Source: Pseudodesulfovibrio hydrargyri
GTDB taxonomy: Bacteria; Desulfobacterota; Desulfovibrionia; Desulfovibrionales; Desulfovibrionaceae
Assembly: GCF_001874525.1 (NCBI RefSeq)
Contig: NZ_LKAQ01000004.1
Coordinates: forward strand, 1,522,171-1,586,170
DNA: 64,000 nucleotides
Reading direction: 5' to 3'
Under the pieces are notes generated by a model that saw nothing but the letters and a program-made list of their open reading frames with translations, did not search any database and had not been told where the DNA came from. Below, piece by piece: positions 16,211 to 24,892 of this stretch (position 1 is the stretch's first letter; every line of letters begins with the position of its first letter). The position numbers and the translations under genes are program-made.

Positions 16211-16760
16211 GCTGCTTCACCCGCTCGATGGGGCTGATGATGTCCGTCAACCGGATGCCGAACTTCTCGTTGATGACCACGGCCTCGCCGCGCGCCACCA
16301 GTTTGCCGTTGACGTAGATCTCCAGCGGTTCGCCGGCCAGCTTGTTCAGCTCGACCACCGAGCCCTGGCCCAGCTGCAGCAGCTCGTTGATCAGCAGCTT
16401 GGTGCGGCCCAGTTCGGCCGAGACCTCCAGCGGGATGTCCAGGATGAAGTCCAGGTCGCGCTTGCCCGAGGAGCTGCCCGCCTTGGCGTCCGGGCCCATG
16501 TCGGTCAGTTCGTAGTCGTGGGTCTGGGTGGACAGGAAGGCCTGTTCCTTCTCGTGCTTGACCTCGTCCTGCTCGGTCTCGGCCAGGGCGGCGGCCCATT
16601 CGTCGGCCAGGGCCTCGTCGTCGTTGCCCACGTCGGCGCTGCCCGCTTCCGAAGGATCGGTCACGTTCTCCAGGTTCCCCAGCGGATCGTCGTCCGAGTC
16701 GCCGCTTTCCAGCAGGGCGTCGGCCCATTCCTGTGCGAGTTTATCCTGATCGTCAGCCAT
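16203..16760 (-). CDS. fliN: Flagellar motor switch protein FliN
   Basis: A 185-residue C-ring component. The C-terminal SpoA/FliN domain (about 105-185) shows LDIPLEVSAELGRTKL, INELLQLGQGSVVELNKLAGEP and VNGKLVARGEAVVINEKFGIRLTDII. The first 100 residues are an acidic, repetitive extension (two QEWADALLES / DEWAAALAET-type segments), which makes it longer than E. coli FliN (137). The start at 16760 (MADDQDKL) follows GAGGTG and is preferred to an in-frame ATG 45 bases upstream. Confidence 0.95.
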   Translation of the reverse strand: MADDQDKLAQEWADALLESGDSDDDPLGNLENVTDPSEAGSADVGNDDEALADEWAAALAETEQDEVKHEKEQAFLSTQTHDYELTDMGPDAKAGSSSGKRDLDFILDIPLEVSAELGRTKLLINELLQLGQGSVVELNKLAGEPLEIYVNGKLVARGEAVVINEKFGIRLTDIISPIERVKQLG

Positions 16761-16844
16761 GTCGCTCACCTCGTTAAAATACGTTATTCGCGGTCGGGCC
16801 GTCAAAATCCGGGACGGTCCGCTACGGAACTAGCAAGAAGCGTG

Positions 16845-17348
16845 CTACTGGATGACCATTTCCGTGATGTAGACCCGAAGAATTCCGCCGTTGCCGATGA
16901 TCTGGTTCAGGCGGTCCGCGATCTCCTGCTTGAGTTCCACCTTGGCCTGCATGGTGGACAGCCCCTCGTAGGTCTTGCTCGAAAGCAGCAGGAGCAGGGT
17001 GTCCTTGATCTTGGCCTCGTATTTGGTCAGGGCGGCCTGGGCGTCGGCGTCGCGCACCTCCACCTCCACCCCGAGCTTGAGGTAGCGGCGGCCCAGGGGA
17101 TCGGCCAGGTTGACCAGGAACGTGGGCAGGGCCACGATCTGGCCCTCCAGCTGCTCGGCGGGCTTGCCGGGATCGCCGGCCGCGTCCTGCTGCGCCGCGG
17201 TGTCCTCTTCAGGCGCGGCAAAGAACATCTTGTATCCGAACCAGCCGCCCACACCCAGCGCCGCCAGCAGGACGACGATGATGATCCACTTGAGCAGACC
17301 GCCCTTTTTCTTCTTCCCTTCTTCCTGGGTCAGTTCTTCTTGAGCCAT
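16845..17348 (-). CDS. fliL: Flagellar basal body-associated protein FliL
   Basis: A 167-residue inner-membrane protein with one helix at about 19-42 preceded by a Lys-rich stop (EEGKKKKGG) and an Asp/Ala-rich linker. The periplasmic FliL domain shows LPTFLVNLADPLGRRYLKLGVEVEV and ends ILRVYITEMVIQ. FliL surrounds and supports the stator units. The position between the stator genes and fliN fits. Confidence 0.96.
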   Translation of the reverse strand: MAQEELTQEEGKKKKGGLLKWIIIVVLLAALGVGGWFGYKMFFAAPEEDTAAQQDAAGDPGKPAEQLEGQIVALPTFLVNLADPLGRRYLKLGVEVEVRDADAQAALTKYEAKIKDTLLLLLSSKTYEGLSTMQAKVELKQEIADRLNQIIGNGGILRVYITEMVIQ

Positions 17349-17426
17349 GGCAGTTCCCTTTCCAGCTGGTTGTTCTCAATCCCTTATCGTCAATCGCCCC
17401 ATTTTTCCAGACTAACTTTAGACTCG

Positions 17427-18149
17427 TCAGTAGCCGCCGATGGGCCGGGCGGTCTTGAGCAGAATCTCCACGCGCCGGTTCTTGGGCGAGTCCACGGGCC
17501 TGCCCAGTTCGTTGATGACCGGGAAGGCGCCGCCGTAGGCGGACAGGGAGAAACGCGAATCGGGCACGCCCCTGTCCACCAGGAAGGAGAGTACGGCCAG
17601 GGCGCGGTCCCCGGACAGTTCCAACGGGGTCTGCGTGGCGTCGGAGGCGTCGGCGTACCCGGCCACGTTGATGGGCGCGTCGGTCTGGGTCATCATCGGC
17701 ACCAGGCGGGCGATGAGGTACTTGCCCTTGTCGGACAGCTCGGAGCCGCCCGGGGCGAAGAGTATCCGGTCGGTGAAGACCAGGGCCACGCCGTCCTGCT
17801 TGGCCAGGACGTCGAGGTTGTCGTCCAGGTCGGCCTTGTTGATCTCGTCGGGCAGGGTGTCGTCCGGGAAGAGCAGGTCCTTGATGCGCTGCTGCTTTTC
17901 CAGGACCTCCCACGGTTTTTCCATGAGCTCGACGATGAGCCGCTCCTTGGCGTTGACCCGGCCCGAGCCGCGCTTGTCGAGCAGGCCGAGGTCCGCGGTG
18001 GTCAGGGTCACCTTGGTCAGGATGGAGTTGTCCATGGAGGCCATGGTCAGCAGCAGGACGAAAAACGTCAGCAGCAGGGTCATCAGGTCCGAGAAGGTGA
18101 CCAGCCACAGGGCCATGGGCGGACAGGGCGCCTCTTTCTTCTTGGCCAT
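17427..18149 (-). CDS. motB: Stator protein MotB, second copy (OmpA-domain)
   Basis: A 240-residue stator B-subunit. The N-terminal helix (ALWLVTFSDLMTLLLTFFVLLLTM) carries the ion-binding Asp at residue 21. The C-terminal OmpA-like peptidoglycan-binding domain shows INVAGYADASDATQTPLELSGDRALAVLSFL and ends in NRRVEILL. It lies two bases after the stop of a paralogous motB, so there are two B-subunits for one motA. Both keep the Asp, so both could conduct ions, as homodimers or a heterodimer (inference). Whether H+ or Na+ is used cannot be read here. Confidence 0.92.
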   Translation of the reverse strand: MAKKKEAPCPPMALWLVTFSDLMTLLLTFFVLLLTMASMDNSILTKVTLTTADLGLLDKRGSGRVNAKERLIVELMEKPWEVLEKQQRIKDLLFPDDTLPDEINKADLDDNLDVLAKQDGVALVFTDRILFAPGGSELSDKGKYLIARLVPMMTQTDAPINVAGYADASDATQTPLELSGDRALAVLSFLVDRGVPDSRFSLSAYGGAFPVINELGRPVDSPKNRRVEILLKTARPIGGY

Positions 18150-18151
18150 GC

Positions 18152-18973
18152 CTACTGCAACTCCTTGGGCGTGGACACGTCGAATTCGAAGCCGTCCACG
18201 GTCATGGCGTCATTGCGTTCGGGCGCGGTGGGCAGGGCCTCGACGATGCGGTCGCCCAGCCGGCTGGATCGCTTGTCCAGGACGATGTCCACCCGCCGGT
18301 TGCGGGCGCGGTTCTCCGGCGTGTCGGGCGGATAGTGCGGCCGGTACTTGCCGAACGCCTCCACCCGGAGCATGTCCGGGCTCATGCCGTTGTCGAGCAG
18401 GTAGCGGTAGATGGTCAGGGTGCGGTTGAGCGAGAGCTTCCAGGAGAGGTCCGGGTTGGCCTGGTCGTCGCCGGGCTGGTAGTTGAGGCCGAGCTCGTCG
18501 CGCATGTCCGAGGTGTGCCCGGCCAGGAGCAGGGGATATTTGACCTGCGCGAGCAGCGGCAGGAAGCCGTCCAGGGTGGCCCTGCCCTCGGCGCTCAGGG
18601 TGTAGCCGTCCGGGCCGAAGAGCAGGCTCGCGTTGATGGACAGGATCTGGACGAAGCGGCTGGAGGAGAAGTTGATGTCCTTGTCCACGTTCTCCCATTT
18701 CAGGGATTGCAGCGGCTCCAGGTCGCCGGTGTCGATGGGGCCGGGCTCCACGGTCTTCTTGGTGTCCTTCCGGGTGAAGACGTCGTAGCCCTCCCGGTTG
18801 AAGCCGAAGGTGCCGATGATGGAGCCGAGCGCGACCAGCTTGCGCCGCTGGTCGATGGTGGCCATGGACACGAGCAGGATGAAGAAGGTCAGCATCAAAG
18901 TCATGCAGTCCGCGAACGTGACCATCCACAGGGGCATCTCCTCGCATACCTGCTTCAGTTTCTTCTTGGCCAT
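18152..18973 (-). CDS. motB: Stator protein MotB, first copy (OmpA-domain)
   Basis: A 273-residue stator B-subunit. The N-terminal helix (LWMVTFADCMTLMLTFFILLVSM) carries the ion-binding Asp at residue 22. The OmpA-like domain shows LLLAGHTSDMRDELGLNYQPGDD, SLNRTLTIYRYLLDNG and ENRARNRRVDIVL. Compared with its downstream paralog it has a longer linker and an insertion before the OmpA helix. It follows motA by 24 bases. The tandem arrangement looks like an old duplication that has diverged strongly outside the membrane helix. Confidence 0.92.
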   Translation of the reverse strand: MAKKKLKQVCEEMPLWMVTFADCMTLMLTFFILLVSMATIDQRRKLVALGSIIGTFGFNREGYDVFTRKDTKKTVEPGPIDTGDLEPLQSLKWENVDKDINFSSSRFVQILSINASLLFGPDGYTLSAEGRATLDGFLPLLAQVKYPLLLAGHTSDMRDELGLNYQPGDDQANPDLSWKLSLNRTLTIYRYLLDNGMSPDMLRVEAFGKYRPHYPPDTPENRARNRRVDIVLDKRSSRLGDRIVEALPTAPERNDAMTVDGFEFDVSTPKELQ

Positions 18974-18997
18974 GACGCGCCCCTTCGGGTCTGCGGG

Positions 18998-19759
18998 TTA
19001 TTCGGAGACGATCCGGTCCTTGGGCGGGAGGTAGCTGTTCAGCTTTTCCTCGATGATGCGCGGGTTCTCGCCCTTGGAGATGGACAGGATGCCCTCCATG
19101 ATCATCTCGCGCAAAAGGATTTCCTCCTTGCTGCGCGCCTTGAGCTTGCCCGCCATGGGCATGAGTATGAGGTTGGCGATGAGCGCGCCGTACAGGGTGG
19201 TCAGCAGGGCCACGGCCATGGCCGGGCCGATGGACGACGGGTCGCTCATGGTCTGGAGCATCTGCACCAGGCCGATGACCGTGCCGATCATGCCCATGGC
19301 CGGGGCCAGGGTGCCCAGGGCGGAGACCACGTCCGCGCCGGTGGCGTGGCGCTCGGCCAGGTAGGAGATTTCCGTTTCCAGGATTTCCTGGATGGTCTGC
19401 GGCTCAAGGCCGTCCACGGTCAGCTGCAGCCCCTTGCGCATGTAGTCGTCGTCGATTTCCTTGATAAGCGGCTCCAGGGACAGGATGCCCTCGCGGCGGG
19501 CGCGGTTGGCGTAGTCCTTGAAGCGGTCGATGATCTCGGCCGGGGAATCCAGGCTGGAGAAAAAGGTGTTCTTGATGACCCCGATGACGCCGATGATGTA
19601 GTTCATGGGGTAGTTGACCAGCCCGGCCCCGATGGTGCCGCCCACCACGATGAGCAGGGAGGGCACGGACACGAAGATGATCAGGCTGGAGCCGGTCATG
19701 ATGGCCGACAGGACCAGTCCGAACGAAAGGACGATGCCGATTAAGGTACCCAGATCCAT
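18998..19759 (-). CDS. motA: Stator protein MotA
   Basis: A 253-residue four-helix stator A-subunit that pairs with MotB to drive rotation. It has the MotA/PomA pattern: helix 1 LGTLIGIVLSFGLVLSAI, helix 2 SLLIVVGGTIGAGLVNYP, a cytoplasmic loop with FKDYANRARREGILSLEP, and helices 3-4 with ALGTLAPAMGMIGTVIGLVQML and GPAMAVALLTTLYGALIANLILMP. The ATG is 19 bases downstream of yggS, so it is most likely read from the promoter upstream of yggS. Confidence 0.97.
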   Translation of the reverse strand: MDLGTLIGIVLSFGLVLSAIMTGSSLIIFVSVPSLLIVVGGTIGAGLVNYPMNYIIGVIGVIKNTFFSSLDSPAEIIDRFKDYANRARREGILSLEPLIKEIDDDYMRKGLQLTVDGLEPQTIQEILETEISYLAERHATGADVVSALGTLAPAMGMIGTVIGLVQMLQTMSDPSSIGPAMAVALLTTLYGALIANLILMPMAGKLKARSKEEILLREMIMEGILSISKGENPRIIEEKLNSYLPPKDRIVSE

Positions 19760-19778
19760 GCTGTCTCCGCTTTGGTTC

Positions 19779-20486
19779 TCAGTCGCGCGGCGGCCGCGCC
19801 CCGAAGATCCGTGTGCCGATGCGCACCAGTGTCGCGCCTTCCCGCACGGCCGGGACGAAGTCCCCGGTCATGCCCATGGACAGGTGCGGCAGGGCCGTGC
19901 CCAGGCGCGTTTCCAGTCCGTCGCGCAGCTCCCGCAGCCGGGCGAACACCGGCCGGGCGCGCTCGGGATCGTCGAAGAACGGCGGCAACGTCATCAATCC
20001 GACGAGCCGCAGCCCCCCCATGCCCAGGACCGCCTCGGCCAGTTCCGGCAGCTTTCCCACCGTGATTCCGGACTTCTGCGTTTCTCCCGCAATGTTCACC
20101 TGAATCAGGATGTCCTGGACCGTGTCCAGGCTCGCCGCCTTTTTATGCAATGCCTGCGCCAGCTTGGAGGAATCCACGCTGTGCACCAGGGCGAACTTCC
20201 CGGCCACGTACTTGGCCTTGTTGGACTGCAGGCCGCCGATGAAATGCCAGTTGACGTTCAGCCCGGCCAGCTCTTCCTGCTTGGCCAGGGCCTCCTGCAC
20301 GTAGTTCTCGCCGAACTCGGTCTGGCCGGTTTCGGCCAGGTCCCGGATGTCCGAGGCCGGGTGCAGTTTGGAGACCGCCACCAGGGTTATATCCTCGGGC
20401 GCGCGGCCCGCCTGCTTCGCGGCCTCGGCCAGCGCCTGCCGGACTCCGGCCGCCCGTTCGGCCAATTCCTGTTGTCTCTGACTCAT
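19779..20486 (-). CDS. yggS: YggS-family pyridoxal phosphate homeostasis protein
   Basis: A 235-residue PLP-binding protein of the YggS/PLPBP family, which maintains the free PLP pool and has no known catalysis. The PLP lysine is Lys40 in LVAVSKLHP. Other hallmarks are FGENYVQEA, WHFIGGLQSNKAKYV, VNIAGETQKSG, GLMTLPP and the C-terminal phosphate-binding LSMGMTGDF plus RIGTRIFGAR. It heads the motility operon: a sigma-28 type promoter lies upstream and motA starts 19 bases after its stop. A metabolic housekeeping gene under a flagellar promoter is unusual. Confidence 0.96.
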   Translation of the reverse strand: MSQRQQELAERAAGVRQALAEAAKQAGRAPEDITLVAVSKLHPASDIRDLAETGQTEFGENYVQEALAKQEELAGLNVNWHFIGGLQSNKAKYVAGKFALVHSVDSSKLAQALHKKAASLDTVQDILIQVNIAGETQKSGITVGKLPELAEAVLGMGGLRLVGLMTLPPFFDDPERARPVFARLRELRDGLETRLGTALPHLSMGMTGDFVPAVREGATLVRIGTRIFGARPPRD

Positions 20487-20551
20487 TCTTGTTCCGTACG
20501 CCGGGCCGGGCCACCGGCCCGTTCAATCCGGCCCTGATGTCCCAATGGCTC

Positions 20552-20578
20552 TTATCGGCCCGATTTTCAATTAGTTTA
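20552..20578 (-). promoter_or_regulatory. Sigma-28 (FliA) promoter for yggS-motA-motB-motB-fliLNOPQ
   Basis: Read on the minus strand, this is TAAA, exactly 15 bases, then GCCGATAA, a perfect match to the classical sigma-28 consensus. The predicted start of transcription is near 20545, about 60 bases before the yggS ATG. No competing sigma-70 promoter is obvious. The remainder of the 466-base gap to 20953 holds a family 1 repeat and A+T-rich sequence. Confidence 0.85.
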
Positions 20579-20848
20579 ATGAATTAATGATGATTTTTCG
20601 CATCCGTCCGTCGCGTACCCGCTTATACCATGAATTTACGCACCCTAACCACCCGAAATTTTACCGGAACTGTAACCGTTCGGAATTCGCCAATATTGCC
20701 GCAAAGTTAAGTCTAGATTTTCTCTAGTCCCCGTCATTCCTCGGCAACGACCATTCACCCCATGAAACACCGCCCCTCTCTTCCGGCCGCCACAGCGCGT
20801 CTAACGAGGCCGAGGCCACAAAGACCACAACGCCCAAAAACGCACAGC

Positions 20849-20936
20849 CCGCGAAGCGGCACAAAAAGTTTAGGAGGGAAAGGGGGATGGGGGCCGGAGG
20901 CGAACACGCCGGGCGCGGCGAGCCGCGCCCGGCGTG
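20849..20936 (-). repeat. Family 1 intergenic hairpin repeat, copy D
   Basis: Reading away from the HD-domain gene on the minus strand: a near-perfect 14-base-pair hairpin (arms CACGCCGGGCGCGG and its complement, loop about 4), then GCCTCCGGC, CCCCATCCCCC, a pyrimidine run, AAACTTTTTG and GCCGCTTCGCGG. Here the hairpin lies before GCCTCCGGC instead of after it, unlike copies A, B and C. It may act as the 3' end signal of the HD-domain gene. Confidence 0.7.
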
Positions 20937-20952
20937 GAGTGCGACCGCCCCT

Positions 20953-22083
20953 CTAGGCGGGGGTGACGATGGTGTGGATGGTGCGGACGAGTTCGTCTTC
21001 GCCCTTGGCCGCGTAGGTTTCGTACAACCCCATGATGGTGGCCTGGGAATAGACGTAGTTGCGGAACTGCTTGAACGGCTTGGCCTTGAGGTCGTTCCGG
21101 GAAAGCTTGTAGTCGCGCACGGCCACCTTCTCCACGACCGGCAGGACCCAGTGGTTGGCGGGCACGGTCAGGACCCAGTCGTGGTCGCCGAGGTGGGTGA
21201 CGAATCCCTCCTGGCGGCGGGGCAGGGGCAGGGTCTTTCCGTCCGCGGCAAGGAGGCCGTACCGCACGGGATCGACGCCCGCGATGATCGAGGCGGCGGT
21301 CAGCCAGCCCACGACCTGGGCCTCGTCCTTGTCGGTGCGCGGGTGGTTGTGGGCGCAGGCCTGGGCCACGACGACCTCGGCGGGCACCTTGCGGGCGATG
21401 GACTCGGCCACGCCCAGGGGATGGTGCTCGCCGGTCCCGGCCAGGGAAAGCTCGGTGCGGGACTCGCCGTCCGCGCCCCACTGGAAGACCCATGGCTTGT
21501 GCAGGTCGTGCAGCAGCTGGGCGGCGATGACCACGTCGCGGTCGAGCATGTAGTCGTAGACCTCGCGGTAGCCGTCGTACAGGGCCAGGGACACGCGGGT
21601 GTTCAGGCCGGTGTGGGTGCACAGGCCGCCGGGATAGGCGTGGTGGCTGCCGTAGCCGGAGCCCGGCGCGGACCAGAAGGGCTGGGGCGCGGTGGCGGCG
21701 CCGGACACGGGCGGCAGAAAATCGGCTTCGGATACGTCCTGGATCAGCCCCTTGGCGGACAGCTCCTTGTAAATGGCCTTCTTTTCGCTCGTACCGATGG
21801 ATTTGGTCACCGTGGGCGCGGGGTTGTCGAGCACGGCCAGGACCTTGGCGCGCAGGCCGGGATTGCGAATCTGTCCGGCGGCCTGGAGGATGGACTGCCA
21901 GGAGGCGGACACCGGGCCCGAGGCGTCGGCCATGTCCTGGGGCGCCATGGCCACGCATTCGTCAAAGGTGACCGTGGCCGGAGCGGCGTGGGCGCGCAGG
22001 GGCAGGGCGGTGACCGCGGCGGCCGCGCCGGCCAGAGCCCCGATTTTCAGGAAGTCACGACGGTTGAGATGTTCGGAAGGCAT
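20953..22083 (-). CDS. Tat-exported HD-domain phosphohydrolase-like protein
   Basis: A 376-residue protein. The start at 22083 is chosen because AAGGAG lies seven bases upstream and the N-terminus is then a twin-arginine signal (NRRDFLKIGALAGAAAAV, cleaved near AHA). The mature part has an HD-superfamily metal-binding pattern: HHAYPGGLCTHTG, AAQLLHDLHKPW, EHHPLGVAESI and ACAHNHPRTDKDE. HD proteins usually hydrolyse phosphomonoesters or nucleotides in the cytoplasm; export through Tat implies folding and metal loading before transport to the periplasm. The substrate is unknown. It is a single gene with no partner on either side. About 15 in-frame residues upstream of this start are possible but lack a ribosome site. 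Confidence 0.83.
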   Translation of the reverse strand: MPSEHLNRRDFLKIGALAGAAAAVTALPLRAHAAPATVTFDECVAMAPQDMADASGPVSASWQSILQAAGQIRNPGLRAKVLAVLDNPAPTVTKSIGTSEKKAIYKELSAKGLIQDVSEADFLPPVSGAATAPQPFWSAPGSGYGSHHAYPGGLCTHTGLNTRVSLALYDGYREVYDYMLDRDVVIAAQLLHDLHKPWVFQWGADGESRTELSLAGTGEHHPLGVAESIARKVPAEVVVAQACAHNHPRTDKDEAQVVGWLTAASIIAGVDPVRYGLLAADGKTLPLPRRQEGFVTHLGDHDWVLTVPANHWVLPVVEKVAVRDYKLSRNDLKAKPFKQFRNYVYSQATIMGLYETYAAKGEDELVRTIHTIVTPA

Positions 22084-22403
22084 GTTTTTCTCCTTGAAAG
22101 CAGAGGGGTTGTATGGTGTTTTGAACATACCTCCCGGTTTCGTCGGCAGCCTGACGAACGGGTGACGGAATGTGTCCTGCGGATGAAAAATAGGTCACAA
22201 CCGGGCAAGGGCTCGGCGCGTCGAAGGGGACCTGCCGCGAGCCGGAAAACGGGAAAAAAAGCGCTTTTCACCCATTATCTATATATAGAAGCTTGACGAG
22301 TCGAAGCAAAAGCGTGCATAGACCCCCCTCAGTCTGTCGGGAACGGGTTTTGGACGGGCCAGAGCCCCGCGACCACCAAGGCAGGCCGGATACCATCTTC
22401 AGC

Positions 22404-22453
22404 CTGTTGAAGAAGGCGCGAGTGCAGGAGCGCAATCGCGCGTTTTTCAACAG
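22404..22453. repeat. Inverted repeat upstream of topA (CTGTTGAA / TTCAACAG)
   Basis: CTGTTGAA and TTCAACAG are 34 bases apart and enclose a second pair GCGCG / CGCGC, giving a two-step hairpin that ends 20 bases before the topA ATG. Sequences of this kind recur in many proteobacterial genomes, so it is probably a dispersed repeat; in the 5' leader of topA it could also affect expression. The rest of the 390-base gap 22084-22473 (an A+T-rich patch near 22250-22290) shows no gene. Confidence 0.55.
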
Positions 22454-22473
22454 CCTGATAAGAGAGCCGTAAC

Positions 22474-24891
22474 ATGCCGAAAGACCTGATCATCGTCGAG
22501 TCCCCCGCCAAGGTGAAGACCATTTCCAAGTTCCTCGGAAAGGACTACATCGTCGACGCCTCGGTGGGCCACGTGCGCGACCTGCCCACCCGTGACCTGG
22601 GCGTGGACGAGGAGAACAACTTCGCCCCGCACTATGAGATCATCCAGGGCAAGGAGGACGTGGTCAAGCGTCTCAAGGCCGCGGCCAAGAAGGCGGACAC
22701 CGTCTATCTCGCGCCCGACCCGGACCGCGAGGGGGAGGCCATCGCCTGGCACGTGGCCGAGCTGCTCAAGCCGGTCAACGACAACATCCGGCGCATCCAG
22801 TTCAACGAGATCACCTCCCGGGCGGTCAAGGACGCGCTTGAGCACGCCCAGGACCTCAACGAGAACCTGTTCGACTCCCAGCAGGCGAGGCGCATCCTGG
22901 ACCGGCTGGTGGGCTACAAGATTTCCCCGATCCTGTGGAAGAACGTCAAGCGTGGCATCTCGGCCGGCCGCGTCCAGTCCGTGGCGCTCAAGATTCTGGT
23001 CGAGCGCGAAAAGGAACGCCGCGCCTTCCGGCCCGACGAGTACTGGCCGTTCAAGGTGCTCCTGGAGGGCGGCAACCCGCCGCCGTTCTGGATGGACCTG
23101 CACAAGCTCGAGGGCAAGGCGGTCAAACCGGGCGCCAACCATGTGTCCAACGCGGACCAGGCCGAGGCCCTGGAACGGGAGCTGCTGAACGGGGAGTTCA
23201 AGGTGGACACCGTGCAGGAGAAGCAGCGCAAGCGCCAGCCCCTGCCGCCGTACATCACCTCCACCCTGCAGCAGGACGCCAACCGGCGCATGGGCTATTC
23301 GGCCAAGCGGACCATGTCCATCGCCCAGCGACTGTACGAGGGCGTGGAGCTGGGCAAGCGCGGCACCACTGCGCTGATCACCTACATGCGTACCGACTCG
23401 GTGCGCATCGCCAAGGAGGCCCAGGAGGCGGCCAAGGAGCTGATCCTGGACAAGTACGGCGACGACTTCTATCCGTCCAAGACCCGGAATTTCAAGACCA
23501 AGGGCGGTGCCCAGGACGCGCACGAAGCGATCCGGCCGGTCGACGTGACCATCACGCCCGAAAGCGTGAAGAGCTTTTTGCCCGGCGAGCAGTACAAGCT
23601 CTACCGGCTCGTCTGGCAGCGGTTCGTGGCCTCGCAGATGGCCGCGGCCACCTTCTGGGACACCACCGTGCTGGTCAACGCCCCGCAGACCGTGTGGCGC
23701 GCCAAGGGCGAACGGATGCTCTTCGCCGGTTTCCTGGCCGCCATGGACAAGGCCGGTTCCGAGGACGATGTGGAGCTGCCCAAGCTGCAGGAAGGCGACG
23801 TGCTGCAGCTCAACGAGCTGAAAAAGGAACAGAAGTTCACCCAGCCGCCGCCACGCTACTCGGAGGCCTCGCTGGTCAAGACCCTGGAGGAGCTGGGCAT
23901 CGGCAGGCCGTCCACCTACGCGGCCATCATCTCCACCCTGATCGACCGCGAGTACGCCAAGCTCGAGGAGAAGCGGTTCGTGCCCACCGAGCTCGGCTTT
24001 ACCGTGTCCGACCAATTGTCCGAGCACTTCCAGGCCCTCATGGACGTGGGCTTCACCGCCCAGATGGAAGGACTTCTGGACGACGTGGCCGACGGCAAGA
24101 AGAACTGGGAGGAACTGCTCAAGGACTTCGGCGGCGACTTTTACCCCACACTGGAAAAGGCGCGCACCGAGATGGGCCGCTCCCAGCAGGTCACGGACAT
24201 CATGTGCGACAACTGCGGCAAGCCCATGGCCGTGAAGTTCGGCAAGACCGGCGAGTTCCTGGGCTGCACCGGGTTCCCGACCTGCCGGACCATCAAGAAC
24301 TTCACCCGCGACGAGCACGGCAACATCCAGGTGGTGGAGCGCGAGAAGCCCGAGGACACCGGCGTGCTCTGCGAGAAGTGCGGCCGCCCCATGGCCATCA
24401 AGCAGTCCCGGCGCGGCGAGTTCCTGGGCTGCACCGGCTACCCGGACTGCAAGTCCATCGTCAATTTTACCCGAGATGAGAACGGCAACATCAAGGTCGT
24501 GGAGTCGGAAAAGCCCGAAGTGGTCGGCACCTGCCCGGACTGCGGCGGCGAGCTGCTGCTCAAGAAGGCGCGCACCGGCTCCCGGTTCATCGCCTGTTCC
24601 AACTATCCGGACTGCACCTACGCCGCGCCGTTCTCCACGGGCGTGCCTTGCCCGCGCGAGGGCTGCAACGGCGAGCTGGTCGAGAAATCCTCGCGCCGGG
24701 GCAAGATCTTCTACTCCTGCTCCGAGTACCCCAAGTGCGACTACGCGGTCTGGAACTGGCCGATCAACGAGCCGTGCCCCAAGTGCAACCACCCCATCCT
24801 GGTCCGCAAGACCTCCAAGGACAAGGGCGAGCACATCGCCTGCCCCAAAAAGGGGTGCGACTATTCTCGTCCTGTGGACGAGAAGGAGTAG
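22474..24891 (+). CDS. topA: DNA topoisomerase I with five C-terminal zinc ribbons
   Basis: An 805-residue type IA topoisomerase that relaxes negative supercoils. The TOPRIM domain opens with LIIVESPAKVKTI (catalytic Glu9) and has APDPDREGEAIAWH with the metal-binding Asp residues. The active-site tyrosine is Tyr304 in LITYMRTDSVR. QDAHEAIRP and RYSEASLVKTLEELGIGRPSTYA complete the core. From about residue 578 to the end there are five Cys4 ribbons in a row: CDNC..C..C, CEKC..C..C, CPDC..C..C, CPREGC..C..C and CPKC..C..C. E. coli TopA has three canonical Cys4 ribbons plus two degenerate ones; here all five keep four cysteines. Directly after the stop begins a large hairpin repeat. Confidence 0.98.
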   Translation: MPKDLIIVESPAKVKTISKFLGKDYIVDASVGHVRDLPTRDLGVDEENNFAPHYEIIQGKEDVVKRLKAAAKKADTVYLAPDPDREGEAIAWHVAELLKPVNDNIRRIQFNEITSRAVKDALEHAQDLNENLFDSQQARRILDRLVGYKISPILWKNVKRGISAGRVQSVALKILVEREKERRAFRPDEYWPFKVLLEGGNPPPFWMDLHKLEGKAVKPGANHVSNADQAEALERELLNGEFKVDTVQEKQRKRQPLPPYITSTLQQDANRRMGYSAKRTMSIAQRLYEGVELGKRGTTALITYMRTDSVRIAKEAQEAAKELILDKYGDDFYPSKTRNFKTKGGAQDAHEAIRPVDVTITPESVKSFLPGEQYKLYRLVWQRFVASQMAAATFWDTTVLVNAPQTVWRAKGERMLFAGFLAAMDKAGSEDDVELPKLQEGDVLQLNELKKEQKFTQPPPRYSEASLVKTLEELGIGRPSTYAAIISTLIDREYAKLEEKRFVPTELGFTVSDQLSEHFQALMDVGFTAQMEGLLDDVADGKKNWEELLKDFGGDFYPTLEKARTEMGRSQQVTDIMCDNCGKPMAVKFGKTGEFLGCTGFPTCRTIKNFTRDEHGNIQVVEREKPEDTGVLCEKCGRPMAIKQSRRGEFLGCTGYPDCKSIVNFTRDENGNIKVVESEKPEVVGTCPDCGGELLLKKARTGSRFIACSNYPDCTYAAPFSTGVPCPREGCNGELVEKSSRRGKIFYSCSEYPKCDYAVWNWPINEPCPKCNHPILVRKTSKDKGEHIACPKKGCDYSRPVDEKE

Positions 24892-24892
24892 G

